5,864 nucleotides of DNA from Mageeibacillus sp. UBA3708 (GTDB lineage Bacteria; Bacillota; Clostridia; Saccharofermentanales; Saccharofermentanaceae), in assembly GCA_002371375.1 (NCBI GenBank), contig DFIB01000095.1, positions 1-5,864 on the forward strand, written 5' to 3'. The position numbers were made by a program, and so were the translations under genes. Below, one piece after another: positions 1 through 5,864 of the stretch. The notes under the pieces were generated by a model that did not search any database, had not been told where the DNA came from, and worked only from the letters and a program-made list of their open reading frames with translations. Every line of letters begins with the position of its first letter. The stretch's first letter is position 1.

Positions 1-1533
1 CTTAAGATACCCTCGGAGATAACGATCGGTGAGAAGCTGGCCAAGGCCGGTGACACAGTCCACAAGGGAGATATTGTTGCAACAGTCAACAAAGATTCTG
101 TCACAAGTGCGATAGTAAAGCTCCAGAATGAACTCGATCAGGTCAAGCAGTCCCTGAAGAATAAGAAGAAGGACAAGCTGACCGACTTCCAGATCGAAGA
201 ACTCGAGACGCGTAAGACATCGCTGGAGAGCAGGATCGAATTGATGATGGTCTATTATAACAATCCTGTCGTAGTGGCTCCGGAAGACGGAATAGTATAT
301 TCCAATGAAGAGCAGGCAGGAGGCAGTCTGGCCGATAAGGTTAATATCGGTGATTATGCCAAGTATCTGTCAAGTGACGGTCAGGGATCCCCGCTGAAGA
401 TCACATCTCCCGTTAAGGCGGCTGACGGTGATACTGTTATCACGGATTTTGGAGATCTGTCGGTTGAAGTGCCTGTCAAAGGTAATACGCCGCAGACAGC
501 CATAACAGGCAACGAGATGTACAGCGGTGAGATCTTGTGGGCATGTGACGGATCTTCCGATGAAGTTACCGAATTCGTCCCCGGTACACAGTACAGTGCA
601 ATGATCGTACTCACGCCGGGTGCAGGATATGTATTCAGCACAGAGTATGTTCCGGTGATAACCGGGATCGAAGGGGATGCGCAGATTACTATCGTCGATG
701 GCAAGATGGTGATCGGAGTAGTGTATCCCGCGACAGACGGGGAGACACCCTCTGATCCGACAGATCCCGCAGAACCGACAACAACGGCAGACCCCACCTC
801 GACAGCACAGCCCGCCGTTCCCTCATTCAATCCGGACAGCTTTGATTACGAGGAATACCTTAAGATGCTCGAGAAGATCAATAAAGGCGGTTCGGGTTTT
901 GACCTGAGCAATTTCTCGTCAATTGGCGGACTGCCTTCAGGATTGAATTATGATGATATTGCATCTGCATACGGTGTTGCCGGAGTAGGGACGAATACAA
1001 CGTTTACTGATACTGTCGTGATGAATATTGCCAGAACCGATAATGTCAAAATATCGATAATGGTCAATGAGTTGGATATCCTTTCGGTGCGCGAAGGACA
1101 GACGGCAACTATTACACTGGATGCAGTTCCTGACAGGACATTTGAAGGCACGATATCTAATGTAGCCCAGACAGCCGAGGCATCTGAAGGTATGGCAAAT
1201 TACAAGGTGGACATCCTGATCCCGATGGACAGTCAGATGAGGATCGGTATGAGTGCGAATGCATCGATAGTGATAAATAATGCAGAGAATATTCTCCTTC
1301 TTCCGATGAAGGCTCTTCAGCAGAAAGGAGACCAGTTATTTGTATACAGGAGCTGTGATGAGAACGGCGTTCTCAAAGATGAACAGTTAGTTACTACGGG
1401 TCTGTCTGATTCGAATAATGTTGAGATAATATCGGGCCTCAAAGAGGGCGATGTAGTCTATTTTGTTGACAATTCATCCAATCCCTTGATGCAGTATATG
1501 ACGGAGGCAGAAGGCGGAGAGGCAACTCAGTGA
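1..1533 (+). CDS. ABC exporter membrane fusion protein (HlyD/MacA/YknX-type), 5' partial, with inserted Ig-like domain
   Basis: This is the extracytoplasmic adaptor of a tripartite ABC exporter. The frame is open from base 1, so the start and N-terminal membrane anchor lie upstream; 510 residues are visible. Residues 1-34 form the first half of a biotinyl-lipoyl-like domain (GEKLAKAGDTVHKGDIVATV). Residues 35-84 are a charged coiled-coil hairpin, and VVVAPEDGIV near 91-100 is the returning lipoyl half. The MFP beta-barrel runs from about residue 330 (KISIMVNELDILSVREGQ, then the FEGTISNVA strand), followed by a membrane-proximal region (RIGMSANASIVI, LLLPMKAL, GLKEGDVVYF). Between lipoyl half and barrel lie about 230 extra residues: an Ig-like repeat (153-245), a Pro/Thr-rich linker and a Gly/Ser-rich stretch. 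The internal ATG at 244 is not the true start, because it would remove the lipoyl half and hairpin. The stop overlaps the ATPase start. The family is clear; the exported substrate is unknown. Confidence 0.93.
   Translation, partial: LKIPSEITIGEKLAKAGDTVHKGDIVATVNKDSVTSAIVKLQNELDQVKQSLKNKKKDKLTDFQIEELETRKTSLESRIELMMVYYNNPVVVAPEDGIVYSNEEQAGGSLADKVNIGDYAKYLSSDGQGSPLKITSPVKAADGDTVITDFGDLSVEVPVKGNTPQTAITGNEMYSGEILWACDGSSDEVTEFVPGTQYSAMIVLTPGAGYVFSTEYVPVITGIEGDAQITIVDGKMVIGVVYPATDGETPSDPTDPAEPTTTADPTSTAQPAVPSFNPDSFDYEEYLKMLEKINKGGSGFDLSNFSSIGGLPSGLNYDDIASAYGVAGVGTNTTFTDTVVMNIARTDNVKISIMVNELDILSVREGQTATITLDAVPDRTFEGTISNVAQTAEASEGMANYKVDILIPMDSQMRIGMSANASIVINNAENILLLPMKALQQKGDQLFVYRSCDENGVLKDEQLVTTGLSDSNNVEIISGLKEGDVVYFVDNSSNPLMQYMTEAEGGEATQ
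457..735 (+). other. Ig-like surface-protein repeat inserted in the membrane fusion protein
   Basis: Visible residues 153-245 of the adaptor read like the tandem Ig-like repeats of clostridial S-layer and cell-wall proteins. The pattern is PVKGNTPQT, then a YSGEILW strand, an acidic segment, FVPGTQYSAMIVLTPGAGYVF and a closing VVYPAT. The family pattern, recalled and not searched, is P..G..P.T, Y...V.W, F..GT.YTA.I.LTP..GY.F and V.PAT. Only one copy is present. It sits between the returning lipoyl half and the beta-barrel, where related adaptors normally have a short connection. Confidence 0.7.
736..837 (+). other. Pro/Thr-rich acidic linker of the membrane fusion protein
   Basis: The 34 codons after the Ig-like repeat encode a low-complexity stretch of Pro, Thr, Asp and Ser (for example TPSDPTDPAEPTTTADPTST). 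Such linkers are typical of extracellular multidomain proteins of Gram-positive bacteria. A short helical piece (YEEYLKMLEKI) and a Gly/Ser-rich stretch then lead into the beta-barrel. The role is inferred to be a flexible spacer. Confidence 0.75.
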
Positions 1534-2264
1534 TAGTTCTTAACAATATATTCAAGATATACCATATGGGGGATGAGATTGTCAGAGCCCTCGACGGTGT
1601 CAGCATTCACATCAGGAGAGGTGAGTTCGTCAGCATCATAGGGCCGTCCGGATCAGGTAAATCGACGCTCATGAATATAATCGGATGCCTTGATACGGCT
1701 GATTCCGGCGAGTATTTTCTTGACGGGTTGTCGATCAAGCGGTACACAGAGAAATCCCTGGCCATGATCCGCAATGAGAAGATCGGTTTTGTTTTCCAGA
1801 ATTTCAATCTGATCAATACAATGACTGCAGAAGAGAATGTGGAACTGCCCCTCATATATCAGGGCGTAAGTTCTTCAGAACGTAAGGCACGCGTCGCTGA
1901 GGCGCTGGAGAAGGTGGATCTGTACGGCAGACGCAGGCATACACCCAATCAGATGAGCGGAGGACAGCAGCAGAGGGTCGCCATAGCAAGAGCAATGGCT
2001 GCCAGACCTTCGATCATACTTGCAGATGAGCCAACCGGTAATCTCGATCAGGCGACAGGCAGGCAGATCATGGGTATATTTAGAGAACTCCATGAGCAGG
2101 GCAATACAATCGTTCTCATTACTCATGATGAGCATGTTGCAAAGCAGGCTGACAGGAGCATTGAGATAATGGACGGCAAAGTCAGAGAAAACAGGGAAGG
2201 GAGGAAAGACGTCAATGATCATTCAATCGATCAAGATGGCGCTCAAGTCGCTGAGATCCAATAA
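1530..2264 (+). CDS. ABC exporter ATP-binding protein (LolD/MacB/YknY-type)
   Basis: This 244-residue protein is the cytoplasmic nucleotide-binding subunit that powers the exporter. Its motifs are complete: Walker A GPSGSGKST (38-46), Q-loop Gln90 in FVFQNFNL, signature MSGGQQQR (142-149), Walker B IILADEP (162-168), D-loop GNLD and switch His199 in ITHD. The LNNIFKIYHMG start and the 'P.IILADEPTGNLD' region are typical of the LolD/MacB class that pairs with FtsX-like permeases. The start is a GTG whose last two bases lie in the TGA stop of the adaptor gene (GTGA overlap). GGAGAGG at 1516-1522 sits 7 bases upstream, and the first conserved strand begins right after this codon. The core ends near GKV (about 218). 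A charged tail of about 26 residues follows, and its last part is encoded in the 50-base overlap with the permease gene. All catalytic residues are present, so it should be active. Confidence 0.96.
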   Translation: MIVLNNIFKIYHMGDEIVRALDGVSIHIRRGEFVSIIGPSGSGKSTLMNIIGCLDTADSGEYFLDGLSIKRYTEKSLAMIRNEKIGFVFQNFNLINTMTAEENVELPLIYQGVSSSERKARVAEALEKVDLYGRRRHTPNQMSGGQQQRVAIARAMAARPSIILADEPTGNLDQATGRQIMGIFRELHEQGNTIVLITHDEHVAKQADRSIEIMDGKVRENREGRKDVNDHSIDQDGAQVAEIQ

Positions 2265-3405
2265 ACTGAGAACTTTCCTCACGATGCTTGGTATCATAAT
2301 AGGCGTCTTCTCCCTTGTGGTTCTCGTATCCCTTGTGTCGGGGGCATCGACTACGATTACTGATTCCATCAACAGCATGGGAATCGACAAGGTTAACGTG
2401 TCTGTTTTTGACGCTAAGAAAACGAATAACAGAATGACGATCACTGATATAGAATCACTTCCTGACACCCTTCAGAATGTCGAGATTGCAGCGCCCGAAG
2501 TCAATTCGGTCGTGACAGGTTCGTCGAAGACTTCTTCAAGAGCTGTGTCTGTTTACGGAACAACACCTGATTATCAGATAATACAGGGACTCAAGATCAA
2601 GTACGGGCGATTCATTATGGAGCCTGACTTGATCAACAGTACTAATGTCGTGGTACTTGAGAGCAAGACTGCAATGGAATTCTTCGGCCGCGAAGACTGT
2701 GTTGGGGAGATTATCAGCCTCGGAGGCCGGCGGTTCGAAGTAAAAGGTGTACTGGACAGCGGAGATAAGCAGGGAAATATGCTTGCACTTCTTATGCGTG
2801 CCGGCTATTCTGCATATGTTCCTTATGATTCTTTCATCAGATTTCCGGGAGTATCAAGCATAAACATTGATAGTTTTTGTGTTAATTCCGTTCACGGCCG
2901 GGGAAGAGAAGCTCAGCAGGAGATAAAGGAACTGTTACTGTCACGTCATTATGACGAGGAGTCTTTCTTCATCTTCAGTCAAAGCGAGATAACAGATGCA
3001 ATGGATAAAGTGACATCCACATTGTCCCTGCTGCTCGGAGGGATTGCCGCAATCTCCCTTCTTGTCGGCGGCATAGGTATCATGAACATCATGCTGGTGT
3101 CGGTTACGGAGAGGACCAGAGAGATCGGTATCCGCAAGGCAATAGGAGCACGTCCCGGCGTCATCAGACTTCAGTTCCTTATTGAAGCGGTGACATTGAG
3201 CATCGTCGGGTGTCTCATCGGCGTCGGACTGTCGTGGGTGGCTATACAGATCATCAATATTATCGGAGATGTAAGTTTTGGACTGTCTATTCCGGTCATC
3301 ATTGTCTCGGCTTTATTCTCGAGCGGGGTCGGGATAATCTTCGGACTATATCCTGCCCATAAAGCAGCCAGGATGAAGCCGATAGACGCTCTGCGCTTCA
3401 GCTGA
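2215..3405 (+). CDS. ABC exporter permease (MacB/FtsX-type, YknZ-like)
   Basis: This 396-residue protein is the membrane subunit of the exporter, of normal family length. Residues 1-30 carry the typical start (MALKSLRSNKLRTFLTMLGIIIG), leading into membrane segment 1 (about 22-43). A MacB-type extracytoplasmic domain spans about 44-265. The C-terminal FtsX domain follows, with membrane segments near 270-296, 322-349 and 358-378. Its motifs are TERTREIGIRKAIGA (298-312) and GLYPAHKAARMKPIDALR (377-394), both hallmarks of the family. The ATG at 2215 is chosen because GGGAGG at 2199-2204 lies 10 bases upstream and the family's N-terminal sequence begins here. A later Met at codon 8 would still leave the core intact. 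The gene overlaps the ATPase gene by 50 bases, so the two are probably translationally coupled. With the fusion protein and ATPase the set resembles YknXYZ/MacAB exporters, which move peptides or other amphipathic compounds. The actual substrate cannot be read from sequence. Confidence 0.95.
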   Translation: MIIQSIKMALKSLRSNKLRTFLTMLGIIIGVFSLVVLVSLVSGASTTITDSINSMGIDKVNVSVFDAKKTNNRMTITDIESLPDTLQNVEIAAPEVNSVVTGSSKTSSRAVSVYGTTPDYQIIQGLKIKYGRFIMEPDLINSTNVVVLESKTAMEFFGREDCVGEIISLGGRRFEVKGVLDSGDKQGNMLALLMRAGYSAYVPYDSFIRFPGVSSINIDSFCVNSVHGRGREAQQEIKELLLSRHYDEESFFIFSQSEITDAMDKVTSTLSLLLGGIAAISLLVGGIGIMNIMLVSVTERTREIGIRKAIGARPGVIRLQFLIEAVTLSIVGCLIGVGLSWVAIQIINIIGDVSFGLSIPVIIVSALFSSGVGIIFGLYPAHKAARMKPIDALRFS

Positions 3406-3479
3406 TATCAATAATGTGATAGATGTTTTACAAATATGAGTCAAATCGCAATGAATATATATTATTCTTCCTTTTGTTG

Positions 3480-3508
3480 TTGAAAAGGCATCCGCGTGAA
3501 TGTAGAAT
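3480..3508 (+). promoter_or_regulatory. Sigma-A-type promoter for the leucine-rich-repeat protein gene
   Basis: The -35 box TTGAAA (3480-3485) and -10 box TAGAAT (3503-3508) each match consensus at 5 of 6 positions and are 17 bases apart. An AT-rich stretch at about 3453-3475 lies just upstream and could act as an UP element. Transcription would start near 3515, giving a leader of about 47 bases. I see no clear terminator between the permease stop and this promoter, so some readthrough from the exporter operon is possible. Confidence 0.7.
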
Positions 3509-3544
3509 CCGACTAAAGTATGGTTTGCTATCAGACATTGCTTT

Positions 3545-3557
3545 GAGGAGGAGGAGG
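3545..3557 (+). promoter_or_regulatory. Repetitive GAG ribosome-binding site
   Basis: Four tandem GAG triplets plus one G precede the ATG at 3562. They give three overlapping GGAGG cores (3547-3551, 3550-3554, 3553-3557) with spacings of 10, 7 and 4 bases to the start. The middle register has ideal spacing. This fixes the start at 3562 in preference to the ATG at 3574. Confidence 0.85.
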
Positions 3558-3561
3558 AACT

Positions 3562-5490
3562 ATGAACTCAGTTATGAGGAGACGATGCAAGGCACTTGCG
3601 CTCGCAGCAGGTATGCTACTCTCAGCAGTATCCGGGCTTATTATCGACAAAGACCGTGTCTTGGCAGAGGCATCAGGGGATTGTGGAGGAGACGCTTATT
3701 ATAACCTTGATGATGATGGTGTGTTGACTATATCCGGAACAGGGGGAATAGATGATAGTGCTTTCTTTGGTAAAGGAATGACAATAAAAAAAGTCATTAT
3801 CCAGGAGGGTATTGAATGGATCGGAAAGTGGAGTTTCTACGGTATTAATTCAATTGAAGAAGTTGAGATTCCTTCTTCGTGTAAAGACATTCAGGTTGAA
3901 GCTTTTTGCCAGTGCTCCGGCCTGAAGAAGCTCAGTCTGGCTAATGGTGTCAAGAATATCTATGATCGTGCTTTCAGTGGTTGTACTTCACTGGAGGAGC
4001 TTAGTATTCCTGCAAGTGTCGAAGTTATCGGTGATAAAGCTTTTGAGAATTGCAGCTCCATGAACAAGCTCAACATGGTCAAAGGTATCGAGACTATCGG
4101 TGCATCGGCTTTCGGTAATTGTTCAAGGCTGAAAGAAATTGTAATACCTGATACGGTGGGTTATCTTGATGCTGATCAGTTTGAGTACTGTACAGGTCTG
4201 GAGAAGGTTACAATAAGCAGTGAGACTACTGTTTATCCCGAGGCTTTTAGGAGCTTTAGTGACGGGAGTATTGATACTCTCTATTATGACGGTTCTGCTT
4301 CCCAGGCTTCCTGGACAGGTAACTGGACATCTGTTTTCAAGAATATCGAATACAGCAAGTTCGATGTGATATATCACTACATGGACAGGGATGATGAATA
4401 CAGAAACCGCGTTGAGACCATAGTTGATAAGGGAGGCTATGCTACCGAGGAGACATCCCCCAAGGAAGCATGGACAGACCATGTTTTTACGGGTGAATGG
4501 TATACAGATAAGAATTGTTCTTCTGAGAGTCTGTATGATTTCGCAACTCCCGTTACCGGTGATCTTGAGCTTTATGCAAAGTGGATCGAACAGGATCTTG
4601 CTGTTGTTGAGGGCTACAGGCTCCTGCTCACAGGAGAGGTCGGTGTTGAGTTCTTCATCTCCATCCCGGAGTCGCTCCTTGCAGATGAGAATGCATCTGT
4701 TGTTATCAGCAATACTGTACCGGGTAAGACAGCTACCAAGCAGGAATATACTGTTGCCGGCGCGCAGACTGAGACCGTCGGGAAAACTACGTGCTATAAA
4801 TTCATATATACGGTTCCTGCTGCTACAATGACATGTCCCATCAGCGTAACACTCAAATCCGGTGATGAAGAGACTTTGCTGGGAGATAGTTTTACCGTTC
4901 AGGCCTACGCTGAATATATCCACGCTCATCCCGAGATCTCAGGATATGAAGAGGCAGACCCGCTTGTTGTTGCTTTGCTTAACTATGGTGCATACAGCCA
5001 GAAATATTTCGGGATCGATACGGAGAACCTTGCAAATGTCAATGTTACTGATAATGTGGCAGATGCTGACCCCGGCGAGTACACCGGCGTTCCCGTTAAT
5101 TTTATGCCTGATGATCCCCCGATCACTTACTACGGATCAAGCCTTAACCTGCAGTCCAAGGTATCTGCACTGGTCTACTTCAAGGTGAAGAAGGGCGTTG
5201 ATTACAAAAAATACACTATCCAGCTGATGGGTCGGACGGTTACTCCGGTAGAGAATTCTACGCCCGGATTCATAAGCATCAACATTGATGATATCAACCC
5301 GGCAGAGCTCACTGCCAAAACAAACTGCTTTGTCATAAGGATCAGCGGCGGAAGCGATTATAATTACGATTATTCGCCTCTCTATTTTATGCAGGCAGCA
5401 TGTGCCTCCGACAGCGTCGGTCCTGATATGAAGAATCTTGCAAAGGCGCTTTACCTCTATGGTGAGGCAGCTAAAGCTTATTTAGGCTGA
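3562..5490 (+). CDS. Secreted BspA-like leucine-rich-repeat protein with a Listeria/Bacteroides (Flg_new) repeat
   Basis: This 642-residue protein is predicted to be exported and to act at the cell surface or outside the cell. Residues 1-35 look like a Sec signal peptide: basic MRRRCK, hydrophobic ALALAAGMLLSAVSGLII, and a possible cleavage after VLA (33-35). Residues 75-236 or so are seven consecutive BspA/LRR_5 repeats, six of 23 residues and a last one of 24, with a pattern like LEELSIPASVEVIGDKAF.NC. Residues 267-341 match one Flg_new repeat, ending YDFATPVTGDLELYAKW. Residues 352-642 form a C-terminal region (TGEVGVEFFISIP, LLNYGAYSQKYFGIDTENLAN, KALYLYGEAAKAYL). I recognise this region as recurrent in clostridial surface proteins, but no function is known to me. 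No LPXTG signal, SLH domain, dockerin or C-terminal membrane helix is seen, so its attachment is unexplained. BspA-type repeats commonly bind proteins or host surfaces, which is inference here. It has its own promoter and is followed after 14 bases by a small peptide gene. Confidence 0.92.
   Translation: MNSVMRRRCKALALAAGMLLSAVSGLIIDKDRVLAEASGDCGGDAYYNLDDDGVLTISGTGGIDDSAFFGKGMTIKKVIIQEGIEWIGKWSFYGINSIEEVEIPSSCKDIQVEAFCQCSGLKKLSLANGVKNIYDRAFSGCTSLEELSIPASVEVIGDKAFENCSSMNKLNMVKGIETIGASAFGNCSRLKEIVIPDTVGYLDADQFEYCTGLEKVTISSETTVYPEAFRSFSDGSIDTLYYDGSASQASWTGNWTSVFKNIEYSKFDVIYHYMDRDDEYRNRVETIVDKGGYATEETSPKEAWTDHVFTGEWYTDKNCSSESLYDFATPVTGDLELYAKWIEQDLAVVEGYRLLLTGEVGVEFFISIPESLLADENASVVISNTVPGKTATKQEYTVAGAQTETVGKTTCYKFIYTVPAATMTCPISVTLKSGDEETLLGDSFTVQAYAEYIHAHPEISGYEEADPLVVALLNYGAYSQKYFGIDTENLANVNVTDNVADADPGEYTGVPVNFMPDDPPITYYGSSLNLQSKVSALVYFKVKKGVDYKKYTIQLMGRTVTPVENSTPGFISINIDDINPAELTAKTNCFVIRISGGSDYNYDYSPLYFMQAACASDSVGPDMKNLAKALYLYGEAAKAYLG
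3784..4269 (+). repeat. Seven tandem BspA-type leucine-rich repeats (protein level)
   Basis: Six consecutive units of 69 bases begin at 3784, 3853, 3922, 3991, 4060 and 4129. A seventh of 72 bases begins at 4198. Each encodes a strand such as LKKLSLANGV or LEELSIPASV, then I...AF..C.. at fixed positions. The Cys near the end of the unit is present in units 2 to 6 and absent in units 1 and 7, which look like degenerate caps. The units differ strongly at DNA level, so they are old and not a recent expansion. Confidence 0.9.
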
Positions 5491-5504
5491 AGGAGGTGCG
5501 ATGT

Positions 5505-5636
5505 ATGAAAGATAAGTATATGGAACTTGACCTTGAGATCTTGAATTTTGAGAGTGAGGATGTAATAGCTACATCAGAGCCTTCTAATCCTTCTTGTGAC
5601 TGGCTGTCGGAGATAATCTGCGGCAAGGTAGAGTAA
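5505..5636 (+). CDS. Short acidic 43-residue peptide with two cysteines, unknown function
   Basis: This gene encodes a 43-residue peptide, too short for most gene callers. AGGAGGT at 5491-5497 is a near-perfect ribosome-binding site 7 bases before the ATG at 5505. The nearby ATG at 5501 is out of frame and stops after four codons. It lies 14 bases after the stop of the leucine-rich-repeat gene and 22 bases before a strong terminator, so it is the last gene of that unit. The N-terminal half (MKDKYMELDLEILNFESEDV) is acidic and amphipathic. The C-terminal half has a Ser/Pro/Asn stretch, then CDWLSEIICGKVE with Cys31 and Cys39. There is no signal peptide or membrane helix. The layout (conserved-looking acidic leader, then a short Cys-containing tail) resembles a ribosomally made natural-product precursor or a small clostridial peptide with an EDVI-T-S motif. 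I recall the motif but cannot verify it. No maturation enzyme is visible here. Confidence 0.8.
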   Translation: MKDKYMELDLEILNFESEDVIATSEPSNPSCDWLSEIICGKVE

Positions 5637-5658
5637 GTAAAAGAAGTTTAAATTTATT

Positions 5659-5702
5659 AAAGGGTTGTCTCGCTGTGCGGTGAGGCAACCCTTTGTTTTG
5701 TT
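5659..5702 (+). terminator. Rho-independent terminator after the small peptide gene
   Basis: A 13-base arm (5659-5671, AAAGGGTTGTCTC) pairs with 5682-5694 (GAGGCAACCCTTT) with a single G-U wobble and a loop of about 10 bases. The 3' arm runs into a T-rich tract (TTTGTTTTGTT). It should end the transcript of the leucine-rich-repeat and small-peptide genes. Confidence 0.93.
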
Positions 5703-5710
5703 ACTTCAGA

Positions 5711-5739
5711 TTGACATTGCAACACTCTTCTGTTATCCT
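5711..5739 (+). promoter_or_regulatory. Sigma-A-type promoter with extended -10 for the gene at 5841
   Basis: A perfect -35 box TTGACA (5711-5716) is followed after 17 bases by TATCCT (5734-5739), which matches the -10 consensus at 4 of 6 positions. The TG at 5731-5732 supplies the extended -10 motif (TGT before the hexamer). It sits just after the terminator. Transcription would start near 5746, leaving a leader of about 95 bases before the next gene. A TATATT at 5787-5792 is a possible second -10 but has no well-spaced -35. Confidence 0.6.
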
Positions 5740-5840
5740 TATCGAGCATAAAAATCACGTATTGCACCTTTTGTGCCTGTTTTGACTATATTTTCGCGGA
5801 GCAGGTAGGCAGTACGGAAGAAGAACAGGAGGATAATTTT

Positions 5841-5864
5841 ATGCCGGTAATTTTAATGAAGCAG
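5841..5864 (+). CDS. Start of a truncated downstream gene, product unknown
   Basis: An ATG at 5841 is preceded by AGGAGG (5827-5832) with an 8-base spacer, an optimal arrangement. The frame stays open to the window end, giving only MPVILMKQ. A promoter and leader upstream support a real gene. Eight residues do not allow any assignment. Confidence 0.6.

Noticed and set aside
3406..3421. Inverted repeat TATCA-ATAATG-TGATA just after the permease stop
   Set aside because: A 5-base stem without GC content or a T tract is too weak for a terminator, and such short AT-rich repeats are common by chance. An operator role cannot be supported.
3423..3704. Plus-strand open frame of 93 codons overlapping the leucine-rich-repeat gene start
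   Set aside because: It has no ribosome-binding site before its ATG, runs through the promoter and leader of the real gene, has an Arg-rich composition typical of off-frame translation, and overlaps a convincing signal peptide in another frame.
3562..4320. Lower GC in the first half of the leucine-rich-repeat gene, suggesting horizontal transfer
   Set aside because: Hand counts of single 60-base lines ranged from about 33% to 45% here, 43-52% in the 3' half and 58% in one line of the permease. The sample is too small, and the repeats favour AT-rich Ile/Lys/Asn codons.
4123..4929. Minus-strand open frame of 268 codons inside the leucine-rich-repeat gene
   Set aside because: It is antisense to a clearly coding region with recognisable domains. 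Its translation shows no family features and no good ribosome-binding site was seen, so it is a shadow of codon bias.
4424..5188. Two plus-strand open frames (4424-4831 and 4862-5188) inside the leucine-rich-repeat gene
   Set aside because: Both are off-frame shadows with Arg/Leu/Ser-rich low-information translations inside a continuous, domain-supported reading frame.
1..5864. CRISPR arrays, tRNA or rRNA genes, insertion sequences, attachment sites
   Set aside because: I looked for direct repeats with spacers, tRNA-like cloverleaf segments, transposase motifs and terminal inverted repeats and found none. Almost all of the window is accounted for by coding sequence.

Overview
The window comes from a low-to-mid GC, Gram-positive-type anaerobe, most likely a gut or rumen member of the Clostridia (Lachnospiraceae or Oscillospiraceae-like). 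This rests on strong AGGAGG ribosome-binding sites, sigma-A type promoters, a BspA-like leucine-rich-repeat surface protein with a Listeria/Bacteroides repeat, and a YknXYZ/MacAB-like exporter. The genus is not determined. All supported genes are on the plus strand.

Positions 1-3405 hold a tightly coupled three-gene operon for a tripartite ABC exporter: an HlyD/MacA/YknX-type membrane fusion protein (5' end outside the window), a LolD/MacB-type ATPase starting at a GTG inside a 4-base overlap, and a MacB/FtsX-type permease whose start lies 50 bases inside the ATPase gene. The adaptor is unusual. Between its lipoyl-like domain and its beta-barrel it carries an inserted Ig-like surface-protein repeat and a Pro/Thr-rich linker.

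Positions 3406-3561 are intergenic. They hold a good promoter (TTGAAA, 17 bases, TAGAAT) and a ribosome-binding site made of four GAG repeats. Positions 3562-5636 form a second transcription unit: a 642-residue secreted protein (signal peptide, seven 23-24-residue BspA-type leucine-rich repeats, one Flg_new repeat, and a C-terminal domain I know only as recurrent in clostridial surface proteins), then a 43-residue acidic peptide gene with a near-perfect Shine-Dalgarno site. A strong intrinsic terminator follows at 5659-5702.

Positions 5703-5840 hold a new promoter with a perfect TTGACA and an extended -10, then a leader of about 95 bases. The next gene starts at 5841 and is cut off after eight codons. 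The likely theme is cell-surface export and display. The short peptide is the least explained element. A link between it and the exporter is only a hypothesis, because the two units have separate promoters.
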